A DNA stretch of 64,000 nucleotides from Nitrospiria bacterium. GTDB taxonomy: Bacteria; Nitrospirota; Nitrospiria; JACQBZ01. The notes under the pieces were generated by a model. The model did not search any database, was not told the DNA's origin, and was given only the letters and a program-made list of their open reading frames with translations. Positions 1 to 8,836 of this stretch are shown here, piece by piece (position 1 is the stretch's first letter; each line of letters begins with the position of its first letter). Position numbers and translations under genes: made by a program. The stretch is from positions 1-64,000 of the forward strand of contig DATKAN010000016.1 of NCBI GenBank assembly GCA_035498035.1, in the 5' to 3' direction.

Positions 1-405
1 GATCTGGCCGGGCTCGATCTCCTTGCCATTCTACGGACCCGCCTGGACGGAAAACAGCAACGGCGCCTGGAAGAGGGCGCGCCGACGCATCTGACCGTTC
101 CGAGCGGATCGCGGCTGCGCCTTGAATACCGGCCGGGGGAATCGCCCGTGCTGTCCGTGAAGCTGCAGGAGATGTTCGGACTGGCCGACACGCCCCGCGT
201 GGCCTTCGGGAAGATTCCCGTGACGCTTCATCTCCTCTCGCCCGCGCGGCGGCCGATTCAAGTCACGCAGGATCTCCGCGGATTCTGGGAGCGGACGTAC
301 GCCGAGGTGAAGAAGGAATTGAAAGGCCGCTATCCCAAGCATCCCTGGCCCGATGACCCGTGGAACGCGCCGCCCACCGCCCGCGCCAAGCCGCGTTCAA
401 GGTGA
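1..405 (+). CDS. hrpB: ATP-dependent helicase HrpB, C-terminal fragment (5' end outside window)
   Basis: The reading frame is open from the first base and ends with TGA at 403-405, so only about the last 134 residues are present. They match the HrpB C-terminal domain: the stretch TPRVAFGKIPVTLHLLSPA, then QVTQDLRGFWERTYAEVKKE and the proline-rich tail YPKHPWPDDPW are typical of that family's C-terminus. HrpB is a DEAH-box helicase of the DExH/RHA type whose physiological role in most bacteria is unclear. Nothing in the fragment is broken; the helicase core lies outside the window. Confidence 0.9.
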   Translation, partial: DLAGLDLLAILRTRLDGKQQRRLEEGAPTHLTVPSGSRLRLEYRPGESPVLSVKLQEMFGLADTPRVAFGKIPVTLHLLSPARRPIQVTQDLRGFWERTYAEVKKELKGRYPKHPWPDDPWNAPPTARAKPRSR

Positions 406-507
406 TCACATCCGTCGCGGAAAGGGACGGGCCGATTCCCTTTCCCGGGCCTCCCCGCTTTAAAGGCCCGACTTACCGAGGCCGACATCCCTGGAATCCG
501 CTTTTTT

Positions 508-537
508 TTGCATTTACCCGCAGGCTCGTGCTATACA
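508..537 (+). promoter_or_regulatory. Predicted sigma-70 promoter for the STAS-like gene
   Basis: TTGCAT at 508-513 and TATACA at 532-537 are separated by 18 bases, and a GGAGG ribosome binding site follows at 551-555 ahead of the ATG at 564. Confidence 0.5.
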
Positions 538-563
538 AAGGGGGTTCGAAGGAGGGCGCCGAC

Positions 564-1004
564 ATGGGCAGAGTCTACCGGATCCTGGATTCCGGCCATA
601 TTCTCGAGGTGTGGGCCGGAAGGATTACGCAGGAGGATCTCCTGGAGGGCGAACGCCGGGAATTGGAGGATCCGAATCTTCCGTCCGCCCCCCGGGTCCT
701 GGTCGATATCACCCGCGCCTCTTTCGATCCTTCGATCCAGGAAAGGGAGCTCGGACAGCTCGTCGATATTTATCTTCATTTCCGCAACAAAATCGCCGGG
801 GCCCGGGTGGCGATTGTGGCGGGAAAAGAATTCGAGAAAGCCAGTCTGTACGGGCGCTTGGCCGGGCGGGAGAAGATTAATGTGATCGTGTTCATCACGA
901 TCAATACCGCCTGTGTATGGCTTGGCGTAAACGAACTGGAGGTTCGGGAATGGGTTAAGCGCACCCAGGCCGAACTCTTGGAATCCCCGCCGCCCGGCGG
1001 GTAG
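564..1004 (+). CDS. Hypothetical protein, possibly STAS/SpoIIAA-like
   Basis: A 146-residue cytosolic protein. The ATG at 564 is chosen because GGAGG sits 8 bases upstream and a promoter-like pair lies just before it; the open frame extends further upstream but overlaps hrpB. The alternating strand/helix pattern, with RVLVDITRASFD near residue 50, RVAIVAGKEFE near residue 90 and a C-terminal CVWLGVNELEVREW segment, resembles SpoIIAA-like STAS proteins that occur as orphans in many environmental bacteria. No catalytic residues are evident. The family assignment comes from the fold-like pattern only and is weak. Confidence 0.6.
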   Translation: MGRVYRILDSGHILEVWAGRITQEDLLEGERRELEDPNLPSAPRVLVDITRASFDPSIQERELGQLVDIYLHFRNKIAGARVAIVAGKEFEKASLYGRLAGREKINVIVFITINTACVWLGVNELEVREWVKRTQAELLESPPPGG

Positions 1005-1028
1005 AAAGAAAGGACGGGAGGTGATTTC

Positions 1029-1466
1029 ATGAAATTCTGGGACCGCGTTAAAAAGGATCTTCAGTCGGCCGTGAAGGAAAGCACGGAACTCTTCAAGGAA
1101 GGCACCTCCGTGCTGTCGACCGAGGCCCGCCGGATGGCCCAAAAGGGCGCGGCGACGATGACGGCCGAAGCGCAAAAGATGATGAAGGAAGGGGTTGCGA
1201 CGGCCAAAAAAGGGGCCGCCTCCGTGACGGCCGAGGCGCAGCGGATGACCAAGGTGGCCAAGCTCCGGGTTCGGCTCATCGGTCTGAACCAGAAAGCCCA
1301 GGACAAATTTACCGAGATCGGAGGGCAGGTCTATGACTCGGCCGTGAAAAACCCGAAGGATCTCCGGCTGAATGAGAAGGCGCGGAAACTCGTTCTGGAG
1401 GCCAAACAGATCGAGGGACAGATCAAGAAACTGAAATCCGAACTTGGCCGGGTTTCAAAAAGATAG
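1029..1466 (+). CDS. Hypothetical all-helical, lysine-rich protein
   Basis: A 145-residue protein with a good ribosome binding site (GGAGGTGATTTC before ATG 1029). It is almost entirely predicted helix, rich in Ala, Lys, Glu and Met. An imperfect internal repeat around ARRMAQKGAATMTAEAQKMM and GAASVTAEAQRM suggests an amphipathic coiled-coil or amphitropic helix. No signal peptide or membrane segment. It starts 24 bases after the STAS-like gene and probably shares its transcript. I do not recognise a named family; stress-type LEA-like or zinc-ribbon-less YtxH-like helical proteins look superficially similar. Confidence 0.6.
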   Translation: MKFWDRVKKDLQSAVKESTELFKEGTSVLSTEARRMAQKGAATMTAEAQKMMKEGVATAKKGAASVTAEAQRMTKVAKLRVRLIGLNQKAQDKFTEIGGQVYDSAVKNPKDLRLNEKARKLVLEAKQIEGQIKKLKSELGRVSKR

Positions 1467-1570
1467 AGCCGGGGTCCGGAGGGGATCCCGGAATGCCATC
1501 CTGAACAGATCGGCGTCATTAAAACCAACCCGCGCCGCGGCCCGGCGCATTGGGAAGAGGAGGAACGAGG

Positions 1571-2269
1571 ATGATTAAGAAACGTTTGGGTGTCGGGGTT
1601 TTTGTATTAATATTTTTCGTGGGGGGATTGACCGCGGCCGCACCGGTCAAGGAAATCGAGGTCACCTGTCCCCTGGACGGAACGAAGTTCAAAACCCCCG
1701 CCAATATGGCCGGCCCCCGTATGGGCGCCCAACTGGATTTGAAACCCCTCGGATATATGGATGTTCCGCCTCGGATTCCCGTATGTCCGAGCAATCACTT
1801 TGTGGTTTATAAAAAGGATTTTACCGATGATGAAAAAGTGCGCTTGAAGAAATTCGTCCTCTCCCCGGAGTATCAAGAAATGGCCAAGGACAACCCGTCC
1901 TATTTTTTGCTGGCAAAAATCTTGGAGTACATGGGTGACACGGACTTTATCGTCGCCAACGCGTATCTACAAGCCTCGTGGCAGGTGGACGACCGTCCCG
2001 ACAAAGAAAAGCAATACATCGATTTAACCCTCCAGCACCTAAAGAAGTTTCTTTCCACAAGCAAGACGAAAGAGGGCCCGGAATGGGTGACAGCCCAAAT
2101 GCTCGCCGGTGAAGCGGAGCGCCGACTCGGACGCTTCGATGAGGCCAAGGCGCGATTCCTTGAAATGAGCAAAATGCCGGTATTTCAGTTAAGCTTTAAC
2201 GCCAAAATCGTCGCCTATCAACTCGATCTCATCTCCAAGAAGGACAGCCAACCTCATGACATTCCGTAA
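1571..2269 (+). CDS. Exported DUF2225-like protein
   Basis: A 232-residue protein with a signal peptide (MIKKRLGVGVFVLIFFVGG, then an Ala-rich cleavage region). The start at 1571 has a strong purine-rich ribosome binding site (GAGGAGGAACGAGG). The mature part begins VTCPLDGTKFKTP and continues to VCPSNHFVVYKKDF; this CP..GT.F opening with a second CP motif followed by helical TPR-like repeats is the layout of DUF2225 proteins. Its only two cysteines could form a disulfide or a metal site. Biochemical function is unknown. It is followed 3 bases later by a secreted phosphoesterase, so the two may be co-expressed. Confidence 0.7.
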   Translation: MIKKRLGVGVFVLIFFVGGLTAAAPVKEIEVTCPLDGTKFKTPANMAGPRMGAQLDLKPLGYMDVPPRIPVCPSNHFVVYKKDFTDDEKVRLKKFVLSPEYQEMAKDNPSYFLLAKILEYMGDTDFIVANAYLQASWQVDDRPDKEKQYIDLTLQHLKKFLSTSKTKEGPEWVTAQMLAGEAERRLGRFDEAKARFLEMSKMPVFQLSFNAKIVAYQLDLISKKDSQPHDIP

Positions 2270-2272
2270 CCC

Positions 2273-3706
2273 ATGATCGTCGCCGAGTCCGGACCCCTGG
2301 TCCGCGCCTCCGCGCGACGGAGCCTGCGTTTCCTCCTGATCGCCGGAATGGTTCTCGCGCTTCAGGCCCGTCCCGGTACGGATGCGGCCGCCTCCCCTTC
2401 CGGGGGCGACCCCGCGGCCTCCGGCCTGAAAAAGATCAACCATGTCGTCGTGATTTACCAGGAGAACTGGAGCTTCGACGGGCTGTACGGAAAGTTCCCC
2501 GGCGCGGACGGCATCGCCCGCGCGGGCGACGCGGCGAAGCAGGTGATGAAAAACGGCCGGCCTTATCGAACGCTGCCGCCGCCGATCGACACGAACCGGA
2601 ATCCTCCGGCCCCCGACCCCCGCTTCCCAAAGGATCTTCCGGTGGCGCCGTTCGACGCGGGCCTGTTCGTCCGGCCCGACGAGAAGACCGGCGACCTGGT
2701 CCACCGCTTCTATCAGGAACAGTACCAGATCAACGGCGGACGGATGAACAAGTTCGTCGCCTGGAGCAATGCGGGGGGGCTCGTCATGAGCGTTTACGAT
2801 CTCAGCGACGGCCCGGAAGGCCAGCTGGCCAAGCGGTTCACAATCGCGGACCGGTTCTTTCATGCCGCGTTCGGCGGGTCTTTCCTGAACCACATCTGGC
2901 TGGTCTGCGCCTGCACCCCCCGATGGCCCGATGCCCCGGCCGCCGAGATCGTTCAATTGGACGAACACGGCGTTCTCAAAAAGGACGGCGCCGTTACGCC
3001 CGACGGATACGCCGTCAATACCGTCTTTCCGCTCAACCGCCCCCATCCCGCCGGCCTTGCCGATCCGAAGAAGCTGTTGCCGCGCCAGACGATGCCGACC
3101 ATCGGGGATCGCTTGAGCGAGAAGGGAATTTCCTGGACCTGGTATTCCGGCGGCTGGAACGACGCGATGGCCGGGAAACCCGATAAATTATTCCAGTACC
3201 ATCATCAGCCGTTCAATTATTTCGCGGCCTACGCGGACGGCACGCCGGCCAAGGCCGAACATCTGCGCGACGTCTCGGACTTCCTCGCCGCCTTGAAGAA
3301 CGGGACCTTGCCCGCGGTATCGTTCGTCAAGCCACTCGGCCCGGAGAACGAGCACCCCGGCTACGCCGACCTTCTGCAGGGCCAGGCCTACGTGAAGCAC
3401 CTTGTGGATTCCATCCGGGGCAGCCCCTACTGGAAGGAGACCGCCGTCGTCATCACGTACGATGAAAACGGCGGGCGCTGGGATCACGTCGCGCCGCCCG
3501 TCGTCGATCGGTGGGGCCCCGGAACGCGCGTCCCGGCGATCATCGTCTCCCCGTACGCCAGGCGGGGCTTCGTGGATCACACGCCCTACGACACGACCTC
3601 GATCTTGAAGTTCATCGAATCCCGCTGGGACCTCAAGCCGCTCGGCCCGCGCGATGCGGAAGCCAACGACCTGCTCAACGCGTTCGACTTCTCCCTAAAA
3701 CCGTAA
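2273..3706 (+). CDS. Secreted phosphoesterase (acid phosphatase / phospholipase C family)
   Basis: A 477-residue protein of the PF04185 phosphoesterase family, which hydrolyses phosphomonoesters or phospholipids. An N-terminal hydrophobic segment (RFLLIAGMVLALQA) ends in an Ala-rich region, consistent with export. The metal-binding motif QENWSFDGLYG lies near residue 62, a conserved FGGSFLNHIWLV segment near residue 203, and the C-terminal TYDENGGRWDHV motif near residue 395. These are the hallmarks of AcpA/phospholipase C-type enzymes. The start at 2273 has no clear Shine-Dalgarno but lies 3 bases after the preceding stop; an ATG at 2348 would cut into the signal peptide. Confidence 0.85.
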   Translation: MIVAESGPLVRASARRSLRFLLIAGMVLALQARPGTDAAASPSGGDPAASGLKKINHVVVIYQENWSFDGLYGKFPGADGIARAGDAAKQVMKNGRPYRTLPPPIDTNRNPPAPDPRFPKDLPVAPFDAGLFVRPDEKTGDLVHRFYQEQYQINGGRMNKFVAWSNAGGLVMSVYDLSDGPEGQLAKRFTIADRFFHAAFGGSFLNHIWLVCACTPRWPDAPAAEIVQLDEHGVLKKDGAVTPDGYAVNTVFPLNRPHPAGLADPKKLLPRQTMPTIGDRLSEKGISWTWYSGGWNDAMAGKPDKLFQYHHQPFNYFAAYADGTPAKAEHLRDVSDFLAALKNGTLPAVSFVKPLGPENEHPGYADLLQGQAYVKHLVDSIRGSPYWKETAVVITYDENGGRWDHVAPPVVDRWGPGTRVPAIIVSPYARRGFVDHTPYDTTSILKFIESRWDLKPLGPRDAEANDLLNAFDFSLKP

Positions 3707-3880
3707 ACCAAAACCATTCGACGGGTGGCCACGGGCGGGGCGCCCCATCCGCCCGCAACGGAAAGGCCAAGGAATCTTCGTGTGGTTCCCCTGCAGCCCT
3801 TTGAAAAACGCTGAGTGAGGACGGATGGGGCTGCCGAAGGACAGGACCCGTCGAATCAACAGGATAAAATAGGAAGTCTA

Positions 3881-3913
3881 CCCAGCGAGCAAAGCTCGCG
3901 TGAGGGGGGCTCA
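3881..3913 (+). repeat. Left arm of dispersed AGCGAGC repeat (family A)
   Basis: CCCAGCGAGCAAAGCTCGCG followed by TGAGGGGGGCTCA matches the left end of the repeats at 12116, 25627 and 51492 (reverse). It contains a short palindrome (GCGAGCAAAGCTCGC) and runs into the stop codon of the next minus-strand gene. The rest of 3707-3880 holds only GC-rich hairpin sequence. Confidence 0.6.
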
Positions 3914-5056
3914 GGCGAAGGGGTTTTCCCGGAAGCGTTTTTGAATTTCTTCGACCCGGCCGGCGTTCTTGATCAGCGCGTCCACGCAGTCCCTGTCGAG
4001 CTGCCTCCCCGCGAGCTGGCGCAGCATCGCGAAGGCCTCCTCGTTGGTCCAGGCCGTTTTGTAAGGGCGGCGGCTGGTGAGGGCGTCGAAGATGTCCGAC
4101 ACGGCGATGATCTTGGACTCGATCGGGATCGCATCGCCCTTCATCCCGTGCGGGTAACCCCGTCCGTCGATCGTCTCATGGTGGTATTCGGCGATGTTTC
4201 GCATCACGTCGATATGCTGAAAGGAATCAAGCCCGAAGTCCTTCAACATGGCGTCGATCATTTGCCGGCCCTTCTGGGTATGCGTCTTCATCGTTTCAAA
4301 TTCATCCTCGGTCAGTCGGGCCGGTTTCCGGAGGATGGCGTCCGGCACGCCGATTTTGCCGATGTCGTGCAGCGGGGCGAACAAGAAAATGTGCTCGATG
4401 AATTCATCGTCGAAACCGTAGCGCTCGGCGAGTTCCTTGGCGATCAGCCGGGCGTAATGGGACATCCGGTCGAGGTGGGCCCCCGTTTCCATGTCCCGGT
4501 GGGCGCTGATGTCACGCGCGGCCTTGACGGTCGCCAGCATGGTCCGAATCGTCATGAGGTCGTTGATGATCGTTAGGGAAACGAGATGGCCGAAAACGTC
4601 CAGGTAATGGAGCACCTCGGGATCGAGGGTGTTTTTCTCGCGGGCGTTGAAGAAGACAAAACCGAAGAAGGTGCCGTTGATGTACATCGGCATTGTGTAG
4701 CTGGAGACGTACCCCTCGGCCGCGATCCGCTGGGTGTGCATCCGTTCCGAGGGGCCGAAGACCGTCAGGTCGTTGATCACGCGCGGCATCCCGGTTTCCA
4801 GGATCTCCAGGAGGGAACGCGACTCGCCCATTTTGGCCTCGTAACGGACCAGCGGGGCTTGCGGACCGCTGCTGTGGCTGAAGGTTTTCAACAGATCGGT
4901 CTTGGCATCGTAAACGGCCACGGCGATGCGGTCGATCATCGGGAACCTGGACTTCAAAACCCGATGAATCGACTCCAGCTTCTCCGAGAGCGTGATGTTT
5001 TTATTGAGTTCCTTTAAGACGTCCTGATGGAAATCCATGGAATGCTCGACCGCCAA
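3911..5056 (-). CDS. GAF/HD-GYP domain cyclic-di-GMP phosphodiesterase
   Basis: A 381-residue cytosolic signalling protein. The N-terminal half (about 20-170) is GAF-like. The C-terminal half is an HD-GYP domain with H230-D231 in HDIGK, the HHE motif and D297-GRGYP (G300-Y301-P302), the residues that bind the metals and c-di-GMP. HD-GYP enzymes hydrolyse c-di-GMP to GMP and lower its level. The GAF part presumably senses a small ligand. The frame opens with TTG at 5056; an ATG at 5038 is the alternative, and neither has a well-placed ribosome binding site. The gene stands alone between repeats and a terminator. Confidence 0.88.
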   Translation of the reverse strand: MAVEHSMDFHQDVLKELNKNITLSEKLESIHRVLKSRFPMIDRIAVAVYDAKTDLLKTFSHSSGPQAPLVRYEAKMGESRSLLEILETGMPRVINDLTVFGPSERMHTQRIAAEGYVSSYTMPMYINGTFFGFVFFNAREKNTLDPEVLHYLDVFGHLVSLTIINDLMTIRTMLATVKAARDISAHRDMETGAHLDRMSHYARLIAKELAERYGFDDEFIEHIFLFAPLHDIGKIGVPDAILRKPARLTEDEFETMKTHTQKGRQMIDAMLKDFGLDSFQHIDVMRNIAEYHHETIDGRGYPHGMKGDAIPIESKIIAVSDIFDALTSRRPYKTAWTNEEAFAMLRQLAGRQLDRDCVDALIKNAGRVEEIQKRFRENPFA

Positions 5057-5143
5057 CTTTTATCATAACGGCCATCCTCCAAGCTGTCAACGATCCGGCC
5101 GAGGTCAACGGCCGCGGAAGACGGATCGGAGCCGGTTTTGCGC

Positions 5144-5183
5144 AAAAAAAAGGGCCCGGGGAAGATTTTCCACCGGGCCCTTT
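5144..5183 (-). terminator. Rho-independent terminator
   Basis: On the minus strand AAAGGGCCCGG pairs with CCGGGCCCTTT around a short loop and is followed by an uninterrupted T run. It lies directly after the stop of the TPR gene at 5206 and ends that transcript. Confidence 0.88.
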
Positions 5184-5205
5184 GGGTCATCGGCCGTTTA
5201 AAGAC

Positions 5206-5631
5206 CTAATACCCTCCGTTCGATTTCTCCATCGGCTTCTCCATCTTTTTCATTTTCTGCAGATGGGCCTTCAGGATCGGAGAGTCGGCGATGGCTTTGT
5301 TGTCGGGGGCCAGCTTGAGCGCCTCATCGAACTCCGCCGTCGCCTCTTTGTGCATGCCGAGTTTGTCCAAGGCGAGTGCGTGGTTGTAGTGGGCCTCGGC
5401 CGATTTTTCGTCGGCCTTGACCGCCTCGCCGAAATGCATCTCGGCGTCCTTCCACACGCCCATGTTGTAATGCTTGATTCCTTCCGAATTATGCCCGGCA
5501 GCCGGTGAAGAGGCGGGAACCTCTAGGGCCGGCTCCGCTTTCTTCTCGGCGGCCTGAATTCCCCGGAACGGAACGAACAGGAATGCCGCCATCAGGAACA
5601 CGGCCATGCCATAATATGCGAACGTACGCAT
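5206..5631 (-). CDS. Exported small TPR protein
   Basis: A 141-residue protein. The start at 5631 is fixed by AAAGGAGG 7 bases upstream. A signal peptide (MRTFAYYGMAVFLMAAFLF) precedes a Lys/Glu/Ala linker and about two TPR units (HYNMGVWKDAEMHFGEAVKA and the following HYNHALALDKLG segment). It is probably a periplasmic scaffold. The closing segment SPILKAHLQKM resembles NEVLKKHLR at the end of the TPR lipoprotein at 60243-60644, so the two look like paralogues. A strong terminator follows. Confidence 0.72.
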   Translation of the reverse strand: MRTFAYYGMAVFLMAAFLFVPFRGIQAAEKKAEPALEVPASSPAAGHNSEGIKHYNMGVWKDAEMHFGEAVKADEKSAEAHYNHALALDKLGMHKEATAEFDEALKLAPDNKAIADSPILKAHLQKMKKMEKPMEKSNGGY

Positions 5632-5757
5632 CGGAATCCTCCTTTCGGTTGTGCCAATGAACGGCCCCTCCGGTCGCCCGGAGGTTCTCTCAATGAATAG
5701 GAAAGCCCAAGCGGCCATGCGATGTCAAGGAAAATGTAGCCGGGGTCTCGCGCGACT

Positions 5758-8700
5758 TCAGGTTCCCGCGGAGGTTCTGGCCTTGGCCCGGTCCGTGGCA
5801 AGGAACATGTACATCGCGGGAACCACGAAGAGCGTGAAGAGAGTACCGATCGCGATGCCGGTCGCGATCACGAGGCCCATGTTGAAGCGACCCACGGCGC
5901 CGGCGCCGGATGCGGTGATCAACGGCAGCACCCCGAGGACCATGGCCGCGGTCGTCATCAGGATCGGCCGGAGACGGATGCCGGCCGCCGTCTCCACGGC
6001 CTCGCGCTTGCCCTTTCCCTCTTGCTGAAGATCGTTGGCGAACTGCACGATCAGGATGCCGTGCTTGCTGATGAGCGCGATCAGCGTCACCAGGCCGACC
6101 TCGGTGTAGATGTTGAGCGTCGCCCCCCCGATCCCGAGGCTGATGAAGATCATCGCCCCGCAGATCGACATCGGCACGCTCACCAGCACGATGAGCGGAT
6201 CACGAAAGCTCTCGAACAGCGCGGCGAGCGCGAGGAAAATGATGATCAGGGCGAAGAAAAACGTCACGACCAGCGCGGTGCTCTCCTGTTTGAACTGCCG
6301 GGACGGACCCCCGTAGTCGATCGCGTACCCCTGAGGAAGGATTTCCTTGGCCTCGGCCTCCAGGGTATCCAGCGCCTGCCCCAGCGTGATGCCGATGGCG
6401 GGAACCGCCGAGAGCATGGCCGAGTTGAGCTGCTGGAAGTGATTCAGAGTCTCCGGCACGACGACGGTCTTGAGACTCACGACGGTCGAGACCGGGACCG
6501 ACGCGCCGCTCGGAGTCGTGATGTAATAGTCCCGGAGGTGCCCGGCATTGAGCCGGTCGCGCTGCATCACCTGCGGAATCACCTTGTAGGACCGCCCGGC
6601 GAGGCTGAAGTAATTGACATAGCCCCCTCCCAGCATCCACCCGAGCGCGTCGCCGATGTTCTGCATCGTCAGCCCCAGCTGGGCCGCTTTATCGCGGTCG
6701 ATTTCCACCGTGGTCTGGGGCTTGTCTATTTTCAGGTCGTTGTCGACAAACATAAACATGCCGCTGGCCCGGGCTTTGTCCATCAGCGCCTCCGACACTT
6801 CGTTCAACCGTTCGTACGAATCGGTCGTGCCGATCACGAACTGGACCGGAAGGCCCCGGCCTCCCCCGGGCAGCGGCGGCCGCTGAAACGCCACCGCGCG
6901 AACGCCGGCGATGTCGCCGAGCTGATTCTGGACCACCGGCTGCATTTCCATCGTGGTGCGTTTGCGCTCGTCCCACGGCTTCATCACCATGCCGGCGATC
7001 CCGGAATTGACCCCGCTGATCCCGTCGAGCTGGAAGACGTGGTCGGTCTCGGGATAAGAGGCGAAGGTTTTATAAACCTCGCGCGTGTAGAGCTGGGTCT
7101 GCTCAAGCGTCGCGTTGGGCGCGGCCGAGACCAGGGAGATGATGACCCCCATATCCTCCTGCGGGGCGAGTTCGCGCTTGGCGTTGGCATAAAGGAAATA
7201 AATGCTGACCAGGATGATCGCGGCAAACACTCCGACGACCGGCAGGGAATCGAGAGCCCCGTGGAGCCGGCGGGCGTAGCCCTTCCGCAACCGCTCAAAC
7301 TGGGTATCGATAAATTTGACGAATCGGGCCTGGCCGCCGCCGTCGTGCCCCTTGAGGAGACGCGAGCACATCATGGGAGAGAGGGTCAGGGCGATGACCG
7401 CCGAAACGGTCACGGCGCCGACCAGCGTGAAGGCGAACTCCGTGAAAAGCGCCCCGGTGAGGCCGCCCATGAACCCGATCGGCACGTAGACCGCGATCAA
7501 GACCACGGTGATGGCGATGATCGGCCCCGCCAGCTCGTACGCCCCGGCGAGGGCCGCCCCCATGGGGGGCATGCCCCCCTCGATATGACGGTGCACGTTT
7601 TCCACCACGATGATCGCGTCGTCCACGACCAGCCCGATGGCCAGGACCAGCGAGAGCAGTGTCAGCAGATTGATCGAGTATCCGAGCACCAGCATGACGA
7701 AAAACGTCCCGATCAACGACAGCGGCATCGCGATCGTCGGAATGATCACCGACCGCAGGGACCCGAGGAAAAGGAAAATGACCACCGTGACGATCAGCAG
7801 GGATTTGATCAGGGTGCTGATCACCTCGTGAATTGAACTGTTCACGTATTTCGTCGCATCGTAGACGATCTTGCCGCCCAGGCCCTCGGGCAACTGCGCC
7901 TGGATCGGAGGAAAGGCCGTGCGAACGCTGTTGATCACGGTCAGGAGATTGGCGGTCGGCGCCACCTTGATGCCGATATAGACGGCCGTCTGGCCGTCGA
8001 AACCCACCGCGGTATCGTAATCATCCGACCCGAGCGTGACGTTCGCGACATCCCCGAGGCGCACAATGGCACCGCCCTGCGATTTGATGGCGAGGTTGCG
8101 GAATTCGTCGACCGAGTGGAGTCCGGTGTCGGCGGTCAGGTCCACGGTCACCATCTGCCCTTTGGTCCGTCCGACCGCGGAGATGAAGTCGTTGGCCGCG
8201 AGCGCGTTGCTCACATCGGCCGCGGTCAAATGGTAGGCCGCCAATTTATCGGGATCGAGCCACGCCCGCAGCGCGAACTGGTGTTTTCCGAGGATCTCGG
8301 CCGTCTGCACGCCATCCACCGTCTGAAGCTTGGGCTGCACCACCCGGATGAGATAATCGGTGATCTGATTGGTCGAAAGCACCGTGCTGTAGAACCCGAT
8401 GTACATCGAATCGATCGTCTCGCCGATGGCGATCGTCAGAACCGGCTGCTGCGTCTCCTTCGGCAGCTGGTTGAGCACCGCGTTGACCTTGGTGTTGATC
8501 TCGGTCAGCGCCTTGTTCGGATCGTAGTTCAGGCGCAGGTTGGCCTGGATCGTGCTGACGCTCTGCGCGCTGGAGGAGGTGAGGTAGTCGATGCCGTTGG
8601 CCTGCGCGATCGAGTTTTCCAGCGGAGTGGTGATGAACCCGGCCACCAACGCCGGGTCGGCCCCCGTGTACGTGGTCGCCACCGTCACCACCGCGTTCTG

Positions 8701-8820
8701 GGTCTCCGGAAACTCTCGCACGGGAAGCAACCCCACGGAGCGCAGCCCCAAAACTAAGATCATGAGGCTGACGACGGTGGCCAGAACGGGCCGATGAATG
8801 AATAAATCGGTAAAGCGCAT
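5758..8820 (-). CDS. RND multidrug efflux permease (AcrB/MexB-type, HAE1 family)
   Basis: A 1020-residue inner-membrane proton/drug antiporter of full family length. It begins MRFTDLFIHRPVLATVVSLM (first membrane helix), has two duplicated halves with large periplasmic loops, and carries the TM4 aspartate pair D400-D401 in LVLAIGLVVDDAIIVVENVH used for proton relay. The C-terminus returns to membrane helices ending near GTLFTLFVVPAMYMFLA. It is the last gene of an outer membrane factor - adaptor - permease operon, 16 bases after the adaptor. Substrate cannot be read from sequence. Confidence 0.95.
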   Translation of the reverse strand: MRFTDLFIHRPVLATVVSLMILVLGLRSVGLLPVREFPETQNAVVTVATTYTGADPALVAGFITTPLENSIAQANGIDYLTSSSAQSVSTIQANLRLNYDPNKALTEINTKVNAVLNQLPKETQQPVLTIAIGETIDSMYIGFYSTVLSTNQITDYLIRVVQPKLQTVDGVQTAEILGKHQFALRAWLDPDKLAAYHLTAADVSNALAANDFISAVGRTKGQMVTVDLTADTGLHSVDEFRNLAIKSQGGAIVRLGDVANVTLGSDDYDTAVGFDGQTAVYIGIKVAPTANLLTVINSVRTAFPPIQAQLPEGLGGKIVYDATKYVNSSIHEVISTLIKSLLIVTVVIFLFLGSLRSVIIPTIAMPLSLIGTFFVMLVLGYSINLLTLLSLVLAIGLVVDDAIIVVENVHRHIEGGMPPMGAALAGAYELAGPIIAITVVLIAVYVPIGFMGGLTGALFTEFAFTLVGAVTVSAVIALTLSPMMCSRLLKGHDGGGQARFVKFIDTQFERLRKGYARRLHGALDSLPVVGVFAAIILVSIYFLYANAKRELAPQEDMGVIISLVSAAPNATLEQTQLYTREVYKTFASYPETDHVFQLDGISGVNSGIAGMVMKPWDERKRTTMEMQPVVQNQLGDIAGVRAVAFQRPPLPGGGRGLPVQFVIGTTDSYERLNEVSEALMDKARASGMFMFVDNDLKIDKPQTTVEIDRDKAAQLGLTMQNIGDALGWMLGGGYVNYFSLAGRSYKVIPQVMQRDRLNAGHLRDYYITTPSGASVPVSTVVSLKTVVVPETLNHFQQLNSAMLSAVPAIGITLGQALDTLEAEAKEILPQGYAIDYGGPSRQFKQESTALVVTFFFALIIIFLALAALFESFRDPLIVLVSVPMSICGAMIFISLGIGGATLNIYTEVGLVTLIALISKHGILIVQFANDLQQEGKGKREAVETAAGIRLRPILMTTAAMVLGVLPLITASGAGAVGRFNMGLVIATGIAIGTLFTLFVVPAMYMFLATDRAKARTSAGT

Positions 8821-8836
8821 CAGAGGGGCTCCCGGG

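Noticed and set aside
3815-4576. Long plus-strand open frame opposite the HD-GYP gene
   Set aside because: It is the antisense shadow of a clear HD-GYP coding sequence; no recognisable product or ribosome binding site. The same holds for the long frames opposite the RND pump, hyp genes and ATPases.
6022-7836. 604-codon plus-strand open frame inside the RND permease
   Set aside because: A GC-rich antisense frame, His/Arg/Asp-rich with no domain; the minus strand holds a full-length permease with all motifs.
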